Shown: positions 1-11,494, numbered from the stretch's first letter. The stretch is DNA of 64,000 bases from Erythrobasidium yunnanense (GCA_001600175.1 BCJC01000001.1:2093652-2157651), one strand, 5' to 3'. Notes: generated by a model not told the origin, from the letters alone. Program-made: numbers and translations.

Positions 1-53
1 GGCCAAACTCCGACGATATGCGTACAGCCAAGAAGAGCAGATGAACGAGCTGT

Positions 54-2055
54 TTACATGACGAAGAGAAGATCCGTCTGCAGAGGATGTGAGCAAGAAA
101 GCTGGGGCTTTTGCGAGTCTGCGAACGTATCGTCCAGTCTGTTAGCTGCGATTCCCCAATAGATTAGAAACTGCAGAGCGCTCACACTTCGCTTCAAGCT
201 CGTCTCTGATCGTGTTGAGTAGCTGGACATAGGACTGCAGTAACATGTCAGTATAGTTACCGGTCCGCTGTATTATGGCCGCACCTGCTGAGGGAACTTT
301 GTAAGGGACGTAATGAAAGCGTATGACATAGCGCCTATCAACAATCGGGAAAAATCAGCATGCTGACTCTTTCTTCTCTGAACAAAAACGGCAGATTCGT
401 TGCTCACCCGTCGCTTTGCCCGCCTCTACTGCATCCGCGCTCGTCTGCGAGTCTTTACATCCACTCCACATAATAACATCTGCAGGAGACGTATTCGTCT
501 GTTTCAACCTCTCGTTCGCTCCATTGTTCTGATTCATGATCTTCTTCCCCAATCCCGCGACGGACGAGAATACACCTCCTAGATCGCCTTTTAAGTAGGA
601 AGTGACGGCGACCATGGCGCCTTGTCCGGCATCTTTGAAGAGATTAGGCTCTTTGATCTTGCCTGAAGTGTCGTACATGTAAGGAAGGTCGAGGGCGGAC
701 CCAGAGTGGCAGGCTGTCACACAAACGTTACGCATCGTCAGCTTCCTGCAGGTGTGTGACGTAAGGTGTATAAAGGAGAACAGCGCACAATCGAAGATGG
801 CCGTCATGCGACACCCCGCTGGAAGAGGCTTCACTAGCATAGCGTGCATCTCGTCATCAATGATCATGCCTGCTTGCTTGAAGTCCACAGGGTAGATCGT
901 CTCGTCTGTGTGACCACAAAGATTCAAAATTAATCATCTGCCTTTCCTCGCCAATAGGCATTTTAGCTCACCTGTTCCATCATCTTCATCTCCGTCTACT
1001 CAGCAGATCAGGGCAGGCCAAGCAGTCATCAGCTCCTATGCTAATTTCTATGACACGAAGAATGGGTTTATGACCCACTCAAGTCAGCCGTCTGGCCTCC
1101 ATGTCCTGAATAGTGGAAAAACAAGGAATCGTTCGGTCTAGCACCATTGACCAGCCAGGCCATTGCTTCCAGAATGTTTCTCCTCGTAGGTTGTTGGCGA
1201 GCATTGGTTCGTGCGTCGTCTTTGAGAATCACCATATCTTCCTGCTTGTAGTTGTAACGCTGCATCAGGAAGCGCGCTACGTTGTCTACGTCGTTATGGC
1301 ATCCTCGGAGGGCGTTGCTTGACTACTCCCACATCATACATACACTCGATCAGCTGGAGTCATCTTTCAATTATCATGAACGTCGGCACACCCCAGTATA
1401 GTTTATCCCAATAAGCAAGGCTTTTCGACTTCCATTACATTCTGAATACTTGTAGTAGAAAGGCTCGTTCTGCTGTTGTTGAGGCTGGAATCGCACGGGC
1501 GGAGCTTGTTGCTGATACTGCTGAGGTGGGCCCTGTTGCTGGTATGACTGCGCGTATTCGCTGCCGTAGTGCGTGGGAGGTGGACCGGGAGGTTCTGTGG
1601 AAGAGGATGATGAGAGAGTTAGATGATCGAGTATCGGACTTTGTAGGTTGTTTGGCGGCCAGCTCAGGCTCACGATGATGGATCTGGTTGGGCGGATCTG
1701 CGAAGCGAGGGCATTAGTCTCAGAGCTTGGACAATGTATTGGTATACCGTACATGGCCTGTTCTCATGTCCATATGGCGGGCCGGGCTGTCCATCGCCCG
1801 CGATTTGACCATACTGGTTGTACTGGGGACCTGTCGCAAGCAGGTCAACATCGGCCGACCATGGTCCATAGATTGATGTAAACTACCTGGATAATTCCCT
1901 TGATTCTGAGCATACTGCTGTCCTTGATTCCACTGCTGTCCAGAATTCATAGGGGGCGCCCACCCGCCGAGAGGAGGTGGTGGTGCACCATTGTTACTGT
2001 ATTGGTTATTGTAGTGAGGATGCGACTGCTGATACTGCTGCCCGGGATAGGCCAT
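54..2055 (-). CDS. MCA1: Metacaspase (clan CD cysteine peptidase)
   Basis: Arg/Lys-specific caspase-like peptidase involved in stress response and protein quality control, probably cytosolic. The head (from [10 protein letters not shown]) is a Gln/Pro/Tyr-rich prodomain typical of type I fungal metacaspases. The p20 core follows: [11 protein letters not shown], then [14 protein letters not shown], then the catalytic His in [10 protein letters not shown]. The catalytic Cys lies in [13 protein letters not shown], a motif split by an intron so that the Cys codon sits at a splice junction. The p10 part has [16 protein letters not shown], and the end is [16 protein letters not shown] joined by splicing to [21 protein letters not shown]. 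The last exon (54-118) is preceded by an intron at 119-185, giving the family C terminus. There are at least seven exons; inner boundaries in the prodomain are approximate. The start lies only 82 bp from the divergent MINDY gene. Confidence 0.93.
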
Positions 2056-2137
2056 CTCAAGTCGAGTGTTGAGTGGTTAGAAGGCCAAGAAACGAGATTC
2101 AAAGGTTGATTTCAAGACTATCCCATCCGGCATTGAG
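2056..2137. promoter_or_regulatory. 82-bp shared divergent promoter, metacaspase/MINDY
   Basis: The only sequence between the start codons of two outward-facing genes. It must hold both 5' leaders and core promoters unless transcription starts inside the opposite gene. I see no TATA box. Confidence 0.5.
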
Positions 2138-4126
2138 ATGGACTATACTGACAGCTTACATACATCACATGCTGATGTCTCTACGCCTACAACCCTCAAC
2201 AGCCATCCTGCTGTCCCCCATTCGGACCCTGTGACGATGCCTCCAAGCCATGGTTCCACTCTGAAACGCGAAGACGAGGCAAACAACAACCATGATGCTT
2301 CCCGTATGATGACCTCTATGACTGTGGATCACGCTGACCAGGGTAAGTTCTCGAGATGAACGACGTGACGCGGCTGTGTTGATAGGATTATCGTCACCAC
2401 AGCTGGCAAGTCCCAGCAGCAAGACTCAGCACTCATAGATGCACAGAATCGCGGTATACCTCTCCAGATGCCTGCCGGTGTGGTACAGCATGCACAGGAA
2501 CAAGTCAAGCCCGACTCCCAATTGATAGAGTCAGCCATCCCAGCAGCACTTCAAGACCCAGCAGAGAAAGACCATGAATGGCCTCTCAAATCGATATACT
2601 TCCCTCCTTTCTCAGAAACGCCGACAGAGGTAAAGATCTTGATGCAAGATCAGAATGGGCCTTGCTCCTTCCTGGCGCTGTGTAACGTTCTTCTCGTATG
2701 TCTCTTATTTCACTCAATCACTGCACTCTTCCACTGACTTGCAGTCATGCAGCTTCGAGGCGATATCTCCCTGCCTCTGTCACTCAAATCAGTCAAATAT
2801 TCCACTCTCTCCACTCTTTTAGCCGACCATCTCCTCCGAAGCGCCTCTTCTGACTCCTCGTCCTCTCCTACATCTTCCACTTCCCTCGATTTCGCCCTAA
2901 ACGTCCTGCCCAAGACGCTTTCAGGCCTCGATGTGAATGTAGACTTCATCGACGGGACATTCATCTCTTACAGTGACGCCGGTCAGACCAGTGATGGGGA
3001 ACTAGAACTGTTCAAGCTAGCGAACGTCGATATCAAACATGGGTGGATAGCGTCGAAAGAGGATCAAGAGACGTGGGACGTGCTGAACCGGACTGCAAGG
3101 GATTATGATAGTGCAGTGAGAAAGATGGTGGATGGAGATGTCGTGGCTGGAGCTGCTGGAATGACCGGAGAGACTGGATCTGACGTGCAGATGGAAGATC
3201 TAATGAATAAGCTGGAGAACGAGCCGGAGAAGCAGCAGACGATCTATCAAGGTGCGTATCTCGGTTGATCCAAAGCAGTTTCTTACATTCATGCTGTCAT
3301 TGCTGACAATGTATATTCCTTTTTTTTATGTGCATCTCCCGCTTCACATAGCTACGGTCATTCGGCGCTTTCTCGACACCTCTTCCACCCAACTCACGTA
3401 CGCCGGCCTCTTCCATCTCTCCGAGACGCTTCCCCCTTCCTCCCTCTGTGCTCTCTTCCGAAATTCCCACTTCAGCGTCCTCTACCGCCGACCCTCCTCT
3501 CTTCCCTCTTCCTCCTCTTCTTCCCACAACGCTCTTCTACCAGTACTACCACAAGCTACGCTCTTCCACCTCGTCACTGACCAAGCGCTATTATACGAAC
3601 CCCATGCAGTGTGGGAGAGCTTGGAGGACATAGACGGAGCTGCGTCAAGGTTTTATGATGCGAGTTTGCAGCCCGCGAGGATTGGAGGAGATTATGTGCC
3701 GAGACAAGAAAGGAACGGAAGTAGTGAAAGAAGAAGGGACGAACAGGCGCAGGATGCAGAGTGAGTGCATCAATCTGTGTGTGTAAGGGGAGGCTTACGT
3801 GTGAGAATGACAGTATGGCGCTCGCTGCTCAGATGCAGCAGGACGAATATGATCGCGAGCAATATCATCGAGACCAAGCTGCGGCATCCTCCCAACGTCC
3901 TGTACAATCAGTTAGCAGCAACGCCTCTCCTCCTCAAATACAGCAAACTCCGCCCGCCTCGTCAGTTACAAGCAGTACAGGAGGACACAGACCGGAAGAC
4001 TTGCATTCGAAACAGCTAGCTGGACTAGGTGTGAAAACTAGGAAAGATAGAGAGAAGAGCAGTAGTAATACAACGACGACGAAGGAAGGTGGGAAGAAAA
4101 GTAAGAAGGACTGTATCATTTGCTAG
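2138..4126 (+). CDS. MINDY-family (FAM63) Lys48-type deubiquitinase
   Basis: Cysteine deubiquitinase of the MINDY family, which trims Lys48-linked ubiquitin chains. Exons 2138-2342, 2403-2695, 2753-3251, 3352-3760 and 3814-4126 join in frame to 572 aa. The catalytic Gln and Cys are visible in MQDQNGPCSFLALCNVLL, and the next exon begins LRGDISLPL, as in family members. The catalytic His is in LFRNSHFSVLYR. The conserved block LFHLVTDQALLYEPHAVWE lies downstream. The tail is Gln/Ser-rich, then Lys-rich, and ends KKSKKDCIIC, a CaaX-like prenylation signal behind a polybasic patch. Human MINDY-1 also ends in a CaaX box, so membrane anchoring is a reasonable inference. At exon 3 two AGs eight bases apart compete; only the second keeps the frame. 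Confidence 0.9.
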
Positions 4127-4326
4127 TCTGTGGTTTTGTAATCAAGATTTATCGACGACGGGGAGTGAGGGGAAGAGGAGCGATGATTCTGTTGATGGTA
4201 ATAGTAGGCAGTTGCTTTGGCTTTTGATGTGCGGCAATAGCCTCGAGTTGCGTGCAACGGGCAAGTCTGTAGATACCAGGGTTCTTGAGATGACCTTGCG
4301 GGTACATCGCAGGGAGAGTAGGGGGC

Positions 4327-4774
4327 TCACACGTAGTCTCGACTTTCCTCATTACAGCCTAGCAATGAAGGCAAGTCAGCAAAGGTAATCTTTCCCGTCA
4401 TGTCGCTGAAAGTGTGTGCCTGCCGTACTCATTCTGTCTGCGATGCCTCTGAATTGAGCTGCAACTTGCATAGTGAGTTGATGATATTGGCTCTTTGCTT
4501 CCTCGAGTTCCTTTTCGTTTCTGGCCTTGTCACTCCTGTTGCTGCGCAGAACTTGGTCGATATCTTTTATGCGAGTAGCAATGTCCTCTCGATATTCTCC
4601 GCTCGCTTCTTTGCTGTCAAGGAGAGCGTGTCGTTGTTCCATGACATCCATCGAGGCTGTCACTTTATCCAGCACATTCTCAAGGTTCTTGCTGCCTTCC
4701 TTCCATCGTTCGAATAGCGCATTGACAGCATCGACATCGGATTGTGAGGCCAAGATTGAGATAGAGGCAGACAT
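4327..4774 (-). CDS. Small coiled-coil protein, unknown function
   Basis: Begins MSASISILASQSDVDAVNA. The body is charged and strongly helical with heptad-like spacing (for example EKELEEAKSQYHQLTMQVA), so a coiled-coil adaptor is likely. Two exons are proposed: 4429-4774 and 4327-4358, with a 70-nt intron at 4359-4428 that has a GTACGG donor, a TGCTGAC branch site and a GCTAG acceptor. This gives about 125 aa ending NEESRDYV. Without splicing the frame closes at 4376 (end GKDYLC). I cannot match it to a named family; kinetochore, BLOC/BORC or vesicle-tether small subunits are possible but unsupported. It diverges from the UBXL gene over 210 bp. Confidence 0.6.
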
Positions 4775-4984
4775 TGGAAGGGCAGGGCAGGGAGGATTGT
4801 TTAGCAGAGATGGATGTGGAAGACGAAGAAAGAGAGAGAAAGGTGAAGCCTAAAAATTTGACTTTCAAGTTTGACATGATCGCATGGGTTGCCCTGTCGA
4901 CGCGATTTTCCCTGTTCCTTGAAGTTGTTCCCTTTCGTCTCTTTGCTCTTGACCGACCCAACTTCTTCAGATGGACTAGCAGAT

Positions 4985-5824
4985 ATGGACATGGTCACCC
5001 TGAAGATCAGGTAAATGCAGCATCGCGTAACTTGTGTCAGCTTGTTGACGCGTTGTTTCGACACAGGAAACCAGATGGCACCGACTGCCTTCTGGAACTC
5101 TGCAGTCAGGCCTGCATACAAGAACTGGCAGAAGAGATATGGTCACGTACCGGCCTTAAAGCATCGACTCATCTGCGTGCGCTTGTCCCACATCTGAAGC
5201 TGGGTCCAGGGCTCATGATCCGACAGTCAGATTCGGGTACCCATCCATAGAATTACCGCTCAAGAAGAGCCCTTATGCCACTTTGAGCGACTGTGGAATC
5301 AATGATCGCGATACAATCATCATTCAGAGGGCCATAACCTTAGCCACGTCAAAAAGCAGCAGTGGTAGCAATGGCTTAAAGCAGCAAACCCTGTCCTTCG
5401 GAACATCCACGAAGCGTACTCCATCTTCATCCAGTCTGAAGTCATCCTCGTCGACTTCGACCAAAAAGAGAAAGATCTCGAAAGCAGAGGAGGAGAAGGC
5501 TGATTACACGGATGGAAAGAAAGAGAAAGAGAAGGACAAGCCAAAGAAGAAGAACATCGTGGAAAAGCTTATGGGAAACGAGGTGATGCAGCTGAAGAAG
5601 CCGAGGTGGGTCCGCTCTTTCGAAAGTATCACAGCAGTATTCTGATGGATTGGAATAGGAACGAGGGTCTGACGATAAAGCAAGAAGAAGAATGGCAGCT
5701 TCCTCCCATTTCGTGCGACCCAGAAGTGACGGATCTAGATGCCATTGAAGCCGAGCTTCTTCTTCACGAGTTCCTCGCAGAAGAAGAGCCAGAGAGATTC
5801 GCAGACGTGTTCGCAGAATTCTAG
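4985..5824 (+). CDS. OTU1/YOD1-type UBX-like domain protein without an OTU domain
   Basis: Four exons (4985-5010, 5067-5176, 5227-5605, 5659-5824) join in frame to 226 aa. Residues 1 to about 85 form a ubiquitin-like beta-grasp domain: MDMVTLKIRKPDGTDCLLEL, a helix with IQELAEEIWSRTGL, then LLRFGYPSIELPLKKSPYAT and ATLSDCGINDRDTIIIQ. The RFGYPS turn and the DCGINDRDTIII end match the N-terminal UBX-like domain of OTU1/YOD1, which in known members binds Cdc48/p97. No OTU protease domain or C-terminal zinc finger follows. Instead there is a Ser/Lys-rich disordered stretch and an acidic helical end (EAELLLHEFLAEEEPERFAD). A Cdc48-linked adaptor role is inference. The first exon is only 26 nt. 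Confidence 0.65.
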
Positions 5825-5991
5825 TACATCCACAAGCATATATGTAGCTGATTGTAGCAAGCTAAAAAGAAAGTCTTCTCACTCCGATGAAGTCACGAGG
5901 ATATATCTCCGCCACTAAAGCGCGCCCTAAGTTTGCAATGACGCTTTGTTGACAGCTCCTTCCTCTTCTTCTTTACAACTGACAACGAGCT

Positions 5992-7057
5992 ATGCCGCCT
6001 AAGAAGAAACAACAATCAGCCTCACCTACTAGGCAGCTCAAGCTAGAGCCAGCGACGGCTTCAAAGGCCGTGATAGATATCAGAGATGATGACGATACAC
6101 CGGCATCTTCTCCCGACAAGCAAGACAAGGGCAAACAGCCTGAGATGATGGACAGCAATGCAAGCGATGCAGGCTCCTATGATGGAGAGTTTGCCGACTT
6201 CTTTGATCCGGCTCTCATGGATGAAGAAGAGGTGCCTCATGCTGAAGAACACCTGCCTGGATCATCAACTTCTCACAATGGAGAGAAGCCTAAGTTTGCG
6301 GGCGGTTATAATGCCATGAAGACGTTCAATGGGCAGATGTACTCCGGTGCGTGCCAACTCCGACTTTCGCTGGGTGGGGACTTACACGCTTTGTATCTTT
6401 GATAGGAATGGCTGTGGGAGCGTCACATACGTGGAATTATCAAGAGGGAGTGTGGAAGGAGACGAAGAAAGAGCCAGATCTATGGGAGATCGACTATCAA
6501 ACCAATAAAGTGAGAAACCATAAAGCTCCTCAAGGAAGTGGTGCACCTGTAGGAACGGAGTATCATTGGTATATCGTCGCGCATCAGATGGTCAAGAAGA
6601 TCGATGCGAATACGTATGAGGTGCGTCTCTTCTTCTTCTCAATTGCAGATGGGTGTAGCTGAGATACGATGGTGATGCAGACACATCTTGTTGGATCCAA
6701 ATACAAGCTCACACATAAGAACGTCAATGCAAAGTGCGTCTTTCCCTAACTTTTCCTGTCCAGACCAAGCTAACCTCCGTAAATCGTAGAAACTGGGATA
6801 TACCGACGGTCAAAGGCCAACGCGACCGCGAGATCGCCCTATTAGACGATGCCAAAAGAAGAGTAGAAGGTCTTCCTCCTGTATTATCGAATGAGAAAGT
6901 CAAAGTCGACAAGAAGGAGAAAGGACAGGCTACGCTTGCGAACTTCTTTGGAGCCAGTGGAACAACACCGAAGAAGAGGAAGATGGAAGATGAGGGTAGT
7001 CAGTCTCAGCAGCCGTCGAACAAGAAGAAGGCGAACGGAAGCAATGGGCACAAGTGA
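5992..7057 (+). CDS. PIP-box protein with a conserved fungal domain of unknown function
   Basis: Exons 5992-6346, 6406-6620, 6681-6733 and 6790-7057 give 296 aa. After a basic then acidic disordered head (MPPKKKQQ; DDDDTPASSPD), a compact conserved-looking domain covers about residues 100-210. It contains YNAMKTFNGQMYSGM, SHTWNYQEGVWKETKKEP, GTEYHWYIVAHQMVKKID and THLVGSKYKLTHKN. The C-terminal part carries QATLANFF, an exact match to the PCNA-interacting QxxLxxFF pattern, followed by a Lys/Arg-rich signal (PKKRKM) that could act as an NLS. A nuclear, PCNA-associated role is inferred from the motif. I recognise the middle domain only as something seen in other basidiomycete proteins and can give it no function. 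Confidence 0.8.
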
Positions 7058-7286
7058 GAAGTGAAGGCGGCAAGCCCAAACGTGTATTTTATCTGAGACT
7101 CCTCTAAGTATCGTGTATCTACTATGTATCTCTGAATAACGTTCGATCTAGCTACATGTATAAACAAGCTATGCGGAAAGCCAAGAGAGGAAAGAAGATC
7201 GAAAACCAGGCACTATCGATACAGAAATCCAATCCCTGATTACCCGTGTATCTGCTCTATATTACTCCTATTGTTCCAATCACACC

Positions 7287-9922
7287 TCAGACATCGGCTC
7301 GGAATGGCGTGATGTGATAATCCTCCGGCAAAGGCTGTGATTCGAGGGTGGAATCTTGACTATCTCGTCTTTCACCTCTTCTCCTCCTTCTCGAGCGTTT
7401 ATGCAGGTCCCTGAAAGTACCTCTTATCCTATGTCTCTTCGTCCTCAATCTCTGCATGAGCGATTCGACACGCTTATCTTCATTATCTTTCGCATCGCTG
7501 CTGTTTGTGCACATCTCGATTCCGCGAGCTAGATCTAGCAGGAAAGCATTCGAGGTGAATTGATGCGAGTTGGCAGTGGGTGTCGTGTGATTCTTTGCCG
7601 CAAGAGCGGCTTTGTGCGCGTTGTGTAAGTAGGTGCCGATTGTGCTTAGAGTGAGAGGAAGGGAATGTAGTGGTTTTGGAAAAGCGAAGACTAGATGGCT
7701 AGGCGAAGCGTGTTCTGTCGGGCTCTTGAGGGAGCCAAACGAAGACGAACTAGGAACGTTCTTCTGTGAAGCTTGCGCCTGTGGAACAGGACGACTCGAC
7801 AATGGCTTGCGAGAAAGCGAGACACCCCGCGTCCCAGAAGGTGCGCCTTGTGAATCATCAAGCAGGTGTACCTGCAAGCGGACGAGAGTATATGTTGTTG
7901 GACGAAGCTCTTTCATGAACTCGACTACGAGAGATACTCTTAGAGCAGAGGATCCTGCTTCACGGATATCGAGCGGTGAGGCTTGAAAGAGTGAATTGCC
8001 GTGCCTATCGTAAGATGCGCTCAGCCAAACGTAGATGCCGAGTGCATTATTTAGAGACTCACCACATCAGATAAGCAATGAGTTCTCGCCAAGTAGGTGC
8101 CTCGAATGCGAATGTGGTATAGTCTTGCTTGTTCAGGTCCTGTCTAGAGCTGACGCCTTCTCCAGGCTCGTCCGAGTACTTGCTTAGCACGACTACATCC
8201 GGGAACCTCCCTTGCCAATCAAGGTGCTGTGTCGGACTTGAAAGAGGATTGAAGCCGAAACTGACATTATGATTTATACTTTTGGGCGACTCAGGTGTCT
8301 GGGAGGAATCTTCGCCTTCGGTATCTGAAGCTGCGGACTCAAATGAGCCGCCGCTTTGATCAGTGTCGTAGGACGTCTCTTCTTGCATCGGATGTGGAGA
8401 AACAGCTCGAGGCATACCATCTGAAGCTATGCTGGACCGTGCATAATCATGCCGCCCCACATGTACCTCCGATTCTCCTGCAGCTTCCTCATCTTCAGGA
8501 GCCAAGGAGCTGACTTGATATCTGTAATGCGAGTCATTGTCCTCCTCTTCTGGTGCCGGCGTGTAGAGATGCCTATCGTGGAATGGATCCTCGACTTCTT
8601 GTCCTTCTTGCTCATCATATCTGTTGTCGTCCCCACGATAGCCTGAGTCACTAGTGCCTTCCGTATGTGCTTCCGAAGACGAAGCCTGAGACTGAACAGG
8701 TGGAGGCGGGACTGGTCGATTTGGTCGCAGGGACATGATATCGGCACTAGGCGGAGGAAGATCCGCAGGATCCAGGTCTCTTGAAGTCATTGGCAAATAA
8801 TCATCGCTGGCTTGCCTTGCGCGTGTCGCGAAAAGCATGTGCGGCACCACAACTCTCATAGACTGGGAGGTATCCTCTTAGCATCCTTCTCGAATATACA
8901 GAAGTAAGATGACTTACACCTTCCACCATCTCTGGAGCTACGGGCGGGTAGAAACAAAGCCGCTTGTTATTGTGATCGTCCGCTTGCTTCTGCACCGTCT
9001 CTGTCTGTGTTGCTTCGGCATCGCTATTCTTAGCGCTTGAGACGACTCTCTCATACATTGGAGGTGCATCCGAGAGGTCGCCTTCATCGTCAGAAGTTTG
9101 ATTGACTACGTGAGCGGGAATAGCCAAAGGACTCGTCTCAGGCGCAGGAGGGACTGGTAGTGGCCTTCTTGCCCTTGTAGCTATACGAGGAGGTAGAGGA
9201 GGCTGTGTGGACGTGCTAGGTAGCGGACTGCTATGCGAACTTGGTGATGTCGGTATGGGTGATCGGCCGATAGCTGAAGTCTGCGTCTTCGACATCTCCA
9301 TGACTCGCTGCAGCTCTTCATCGCTGCTATCTCCATCTCCTCGTATCGCAAGAGCACTAGACTTTCCTTTGATCGCCCGAGACGCTTCACGTTCGCTGGC
9401 TTCAATGGCTTTCCGGAGAGCTTCTTGCTCCTCTAGCTCTGCTATCTGACTATGATCCAGTTGGTCTTCATGCAATCGTTTACTTTCTTGGAGTATGGCC
9501 TCTTCAGCTTCGAGTTCTCGTTGCCGGGCAGCATTGGCTTCTTCTTCCTCTAAACGGGACCGGCGTAGCAGTTCCTCTACCTGGCGAATAATGAGATGAA
9601 TACCAATTGGTATATGTAGGGAAGGCGGCAATACCTCAGCTTGTTCCTTCGACGCATGAAGCGCCCGATCAAGCGAATCTCTCTCGGATGCTGCCTCGTT
9701 CAGCTGTACAGGGCGTATTCCAGCGCCAGGAGGAAGCAGCTTGTCATCAAATCGCGGTGCAGACGTCGAAGCTCCATAATCATATCCCGTTTCGCCAGTA
9801 CTGATGCCTTCGCGAATGACGTTGTTCACGTTGAAGCTGCTCGAAGACCCCGCTGCTGATGGAGCTGAACCTGCAGGGCCATGTCCTGGATGCTGCGAAG
9901 ACCCTGCCCAGCGATAGGGCAT
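7287..9922 (-). CDS. Large disordered protein with ubiquitin-interacting motifs
   Basis: Start chosen at MPYRWAGSSQHPGHG (9922) because it is the first ATG of the open frame. A 54-nt intron near 9585-9640 (GTATTG...CGCCAG) splits KEQAE from VEELLRRSRLEEEE. A charged helix (ELEAEEAILQESKRLHED) follows. Then come two UIM-like helices: EEQEALRKAIEASERE and SDEELQRVMEMSK (acidic run, L-x-x-A-I-x-x-S pattern). The rest is mostly Ser/Pro-rich and disordered, but several short conserved-looking islands stand out: RLCFYPPVAPEMVEG, FPDVVVLSKYSDEPG, EAPTWRELIAYLMW and LRPTTYTLVRLQVHLLD. Ubiquitin-dependent trafficking or scaffolding is an inference from the UIMs. The C terminus is an Arg-rich patch, then PLPEDYHITPFRADV. 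No enzymatic motif is visible. Confidence 0.72.
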
Positions 9923-10401
9923 CAAATACTCGTTCAATGAGCAGAGCAAACCGAGTGGAGAATAGAGCAAATGCCGGAGAGCTGCCTATAAATACGATAC
10001 TGGCGATTTGATCCTACAACTCAAAGAGCGGCGTGTATATAGCTGCACTGTATCTCGATGGTCTAGGCTTCTTCCGCCAATCGATACGGGCCCCGAAGAA
10101 CCAAGTTCCTTCCTCTGACTAGGTCATCTCGTCCTGTCAAGCACAATAAAGGCGTACGGAGATTCCAGCTACAGACGATTTGGTCAAGAAGCCCTCAATC
10201 TCGTTCCGGAAGCCTTGTCCATGAACAAGACAAAGCGGCCGGAGCTCAAATTCACGACGGGTTAATCACTCACTCAATGAAACATGAAGGATTCGCATAC
10301 ACCACTCACACATCGCTCATCACACTGTGCACCTGTCCAATCTGGCTTCTACCACTAAGATGGCCGAGACATAGCAATACCTGACCTGCATCGCCCAATT
10401 C
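9923..10401. other. Intergenic region between divergent genes
   Basis: 479 bp upstream of both the UIM-protein gene and the tail-anchored-protein candidate. No ORF with coding character, no repeat or RNA fold that I can support. Presumably leaders and promoters. Confidence 0.5.
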
Positions 10402-11268
10402 ATGCCTGCAGAATTTGCAGAAAAAGACTTCAAGTTCCTGCACTTAGCCGGCTTGACTCCGTATACGACTCCACTACCTCTACTGCCAACGAGGCAACCC
10501 ACAGTTGCAGTCACCATATCGATGCGTCCTCACATTCTTTCGCCAGGCTTCATAGCAAGCTTCAGCTTCGCTCTGATTCGCTCCACCCACGCAACATTCA
10601 ACACCACAGTCTTTCAACCACTAACCACGTCTACACCAGCTTTCCTATCTATCGATACCGTATCCGGTCTTCGTACGTCTCTTCAACCAGACACATCAGA
10701 TGTCTACAGCGCCGGACAGCCTACGCAGCCACCTGAGCCTCCAGACGTAGACAAAAGATGGAATAACATCTGTCGAGAATGCGTTGGCTCGACTGGGACT
10801 ACCCGCTTCAAGGGCGCACGCAAGTCGCTTACGAACGACAACAACGAGTATACAGGGGCGAAGACGACGTAGAGCCCTACTTCACGAGTGTTCGTGGTAT
10901 GAGTACTGATTTACTCTGTCGCAGAATCCTTACTACGAAGAAGAAGAAAGTAAAAACAGTCAGTATTCTCTTTCTTACGACAGAGTGCAGCAAGACTGAC
11001 ACGGAATGTCAACACAGTCCGACGGATGCACTTCTACAGTGACTCGCAAGGCGAAGAAGACAATGGTACGTTTTTCAGCTGCTTCAGATGGGTGATCTGA
11101 CTCGTCCTTGTCTCTGCTTGGATCGCACAGTATGTTGTCTGGGTGAGACCAGACAGCTTTGCAAACAATCAGCCGTATCAGGATACCTCTAACGCAAACA
11201 TCCTGAAAGCATCGTTACTGCTTCTGTCAATCTCGGGGCTTTTGCTGGGGATCGCTTTGATGTTGTAG
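10402..11268 (+). CDS. Candidate tail-anchored membrane protein; exon model unresolved
   Basis: Several protein-like pieces lie in order on the plus strand, but I could not join them with confidence. First comes a frame from MPAEFAEKDFKF or MRPHILSPGFIASFSF, which is hydrophobic and signal-like. Next is MRWLDWDYPLQGRTQV through DDVEPYFTS, then NPYYEEEES or RRMHFYSDSQGEEDN in other frames. The last exon starts YVVWVRPDSFANNQPY and ends in a hydrophobic helix (ASLLLLSISGLLLGIALML) just before TAG at 11266-11268. The final exon is the best supported: it follows a CACAG acceptor and ends in a clear transmembrane tail. At least two introns are needed (about 10951-11016 and about 11065-11130). Function unknown; the WLDWDYP stretch suggests a small organellar membrane protein, but that is a guess. 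Confidence 0.4.
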
Positions 11269-11494
11269 CATAAGTTAGAGCCAAGCATCACATTCTTTCA
11301 TACTCTTCGTAGACGCCGCATTTCTCATCTTCGGCATCTGTTTGTCATGTTGCTCGTGCTCGTCAGCTGACTCATCATCAGACACATCGATGCTCGTCAA
11401 AACAAGATGAGCTGAGCCGCCAGCTTCGCCGCTTCCTTCTTTCCATTCGTCCAACTACTCTGGTTACGAAACTGCTTGAAGGGCCGCGATCACC

